Shown piece by piece: positions 62,408 to 64,000 of a stretch of 64,000 bases of DNA (position 1 is its first letter; each line of letters begins with the position of its first letter). The position numbers were made by a program, and so were the translations under genes. The notes beneath the pieces are model-generated. The model saw only the letters and a program-made list of their open reading frames with translations, did no database searches and was not told where the DNA came from. This stretch comes from Chromobotia macracanthus. Lineage: Eukaryota; Chordata; Actinopteri; Cypriniformes; Botiidae. The DNA lies in the NCBI GenBank assembly GCA_036877525.1, contig JAZGTH010000163.1, forward strand, positions 165,436 through 229,435. The letters are read 5' to 3'.

Positions 62408-63549
62408 TTTTGAAAAATCAGCCATTCTCGTTGCCATCACCTTGCCCCTCTGAACTTTTCAAACCAGGGAATTAAAAAGCACATGGCAAACAAAGCTCAA
62501 GAGACATGCTGAAGATGACAGTTAGAAAAACACTGATCACAAAAGACAGACATACAATCTCATGGCAAGCGATGGTACAGTCCAGGCTAAAAAGGAGTCA
62601 GGATTCCATCCACATGGTAAACAATGGTACAGTCCAGGCTAAAAACAAGTCAGGATTCCAGCATCATGACAAACAATGGTACAGTCCAGGATAAAAACAA
62701 CTCAGGATTCCAGCCTCATGACAAACAATGGTACAGTCCAGGGTAAAAAGGAGTCAGGATTCCAGCATCATGACAAACAATGGTACAGTCCAGGATAAAA
62801 ACAACTCGGGATTCTAGCCTCATGACAAACAATGGTACAGTCCAGGGGTAAAAAGGAGTGAGGATTCCAACCACATCACAAACAATAGTAGAGTCTAGGC
62901 TTAAAAGGAGTCAGGATTCCAACCATCTATAGAGAGTACAGGCAAAAGAGAAAAACACCTAAACCTGTCTATCAGCTTCAGTCAGGATTCCAACAACATG
63001 GTAAACAATGCTACAGTCCAGGGTAAAAACAAGTCAGGATTCCAGCCTCATGACAAACAATGGTACAGTCCAGGGTAAAGGAGTCAGGATTCCAGCATCA
63101 TGACAAACAATGGTACAGTCCAGGGTAAAAACAAGTCAGGATTCCAGCCTCATGACAAACAGTGGTACAGTCCAGGGTAAAAACAAGTCAGGTTTCCAGC
63201 CTCATGACAAACAATGGTACAGTCCAGGGTAAAAAGGAGTCAGGATTCCAGCATCATGACAAACAATGGTAAAGTCCAGGGTAGAAAGGAGTCAGGAATT
63301 CAGCCTCATGGTAAACAATAGTAGAATCCAGTCTTAAAAGGAGTCAGGATTCCAGCCTCATGAGAAACAATGGTACAGTCCAGGCTAAAAAGGAGTCAGG
63401 ATTCCAACCATCTATAGAGAGTACAGCCAAATGACAAACACACCTGAAGCTGTCTGTCAGGAAAGACAAATGTCTCAAATAATCAGAATCTTGATTACCT
63501 TCCAAGTATATTCTGCTGAAATCAACAATCATCAAAACAAGTTGCAGTT

Positions 63550-63620
63550 GCACTGGGTGGGATTCGAACCCTGGTCCTCTTGCATGGCAGGCGAGAGTTC
63601 TACCACTGTACTACCATTTC
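63550..63620 (-). tRNA. tRNA-Gly-GCC: tRNA-Gly(GCC)-like copy, boxes intact
   Basis: Last tRNA-like copy in the window. Body as in the representative; the flank has small insertions (gttgcccatcacc). Confidence 0.66.
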
Positions 63621-64000
63621 TTTTGAAAAAATCAGCCATTCTCGTTGCCCATCACCTTGCCCCTCTGAACTTTTCAAACCAGGGAATTAAAAGCACATGG
63701 CAAACAAAGCTCAAGAGACATGCTGAAGATGACAGTTAGAAAAACACTGATCACAAAAGACAGACATACAATCTCATGGCAAACGATGGTACAGTCCAGG
63801 CTAAAAAGGAGTCAGGATTCCATCCACATGGTAAACAATGGTACAGTCCAGGCTAAAAACAAGTCAGGATTCCAGCATCATGACAAACAATAGTACAGTC
63901 CAGGATAAAAACAACTCAGGATTCCAGCCTCATGACAAACAATGGTACAGTCCAGGGTAAAAGGAGTCAGGATTCCAGCATCATGACAAACAATGGTACA

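Larger units (their letters stand above)
29249..64000. repeat. Block C: 52-bp minisatellite with tRNA cassettes and tRNA-less subunits
   Basis: Block-A-type monomers resume inside a monomer at about 29249 (acaatggtacagtccag, then gctaaaaagg instead of ctccatagg). The block holds 22 tRNA-like copies, most often about 1.1-1.2 kb apart, interspersed with shorter subunits of about 677 bp that lack the tRNA. The first part (29249-31147) has only monomers, linkers and one truncated 140-bp block, with no tRNA-like copy. The array runs off the right edge of the window unbroken. Confidence 0.95.

Noticed and set aside
1..64000. Centromeric or telomeric satellite
   Set aside because: The higher-order organisation is reminiscent of centromeres, but I see no CENP-B-box-like word or telomere repeat, and chromosomal position cannot be inferred from sequence alone.

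Overview
The window is one continuous tandem-repeat (satellite/minisatellite) array from a eukaryotic genome. I see no credible protein-coding gene. The base unit is a 52-bp monomer running as ...acaatggtacagtcc-agg-(variable linker of A/G)-gtcaggattcca-(g/a)-c-ctcatg..., head to tail over nearly all 64 kb. At intervals the monomers are interrupted by a cassette of about 360 bp: a 140-bp conserved block, a 71-nt tRNA-Gly(GCC)-like sequence on the minus strand, and a further block of about 148 bp. I place 39 tRNA-like copies. The tRNA body (GTGGTAGAA, then CTCGC and the loop CTGCCA) resembles animal tRNA-Gly(GCC), not the plant form, so a metazoan nuclear genome is the best inference. I cannot name the species.

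Layout. Block A (about 1-25,120) has 16 tRNA-like copies, arranged in nested higher-order repeats (HORs): a 2,552-bp tandem pair, a 3,041-bp tandem pair, then an alternation of two cassette subfamilies with a period of about 2.9 kb. Block B (about 25,121-29,248) is an older, much more diverged version of the same architecture: 52-bp monomers alternate with a different linker of about 94 bp, and there is one diverged tRNA cassette. Block C (about 29,249-64,000) returns to block-A-like sequence with 22 tRNA-like copies. It also carries 12 copies of a derived subunit in which the tRNA and its flank were precisely excised (same junction each time), and a 140-bp inverted segment that was later duplicated.

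How the parts could work together. On the minus strand each cassette reads as a possible RNA polymerase III unit: 5' flank, A box, GCC anticodon arm, B box, then TTTT 12 nt past the tRNA-like 3' end. Twenty-one copies keep both boxes by eye. Mispairs in the acceptor, D, anticodon and T stems make a charged, functional tRNA unlikely. The copies are better read as tRNA pseudogenes, or as pol III/TFIIIC-binding elements spread passively by array amplification. Whether they are transcribed cannot be decided from sequence. Short open frames run through the repeats on both strands but only recycle monomer sequence.
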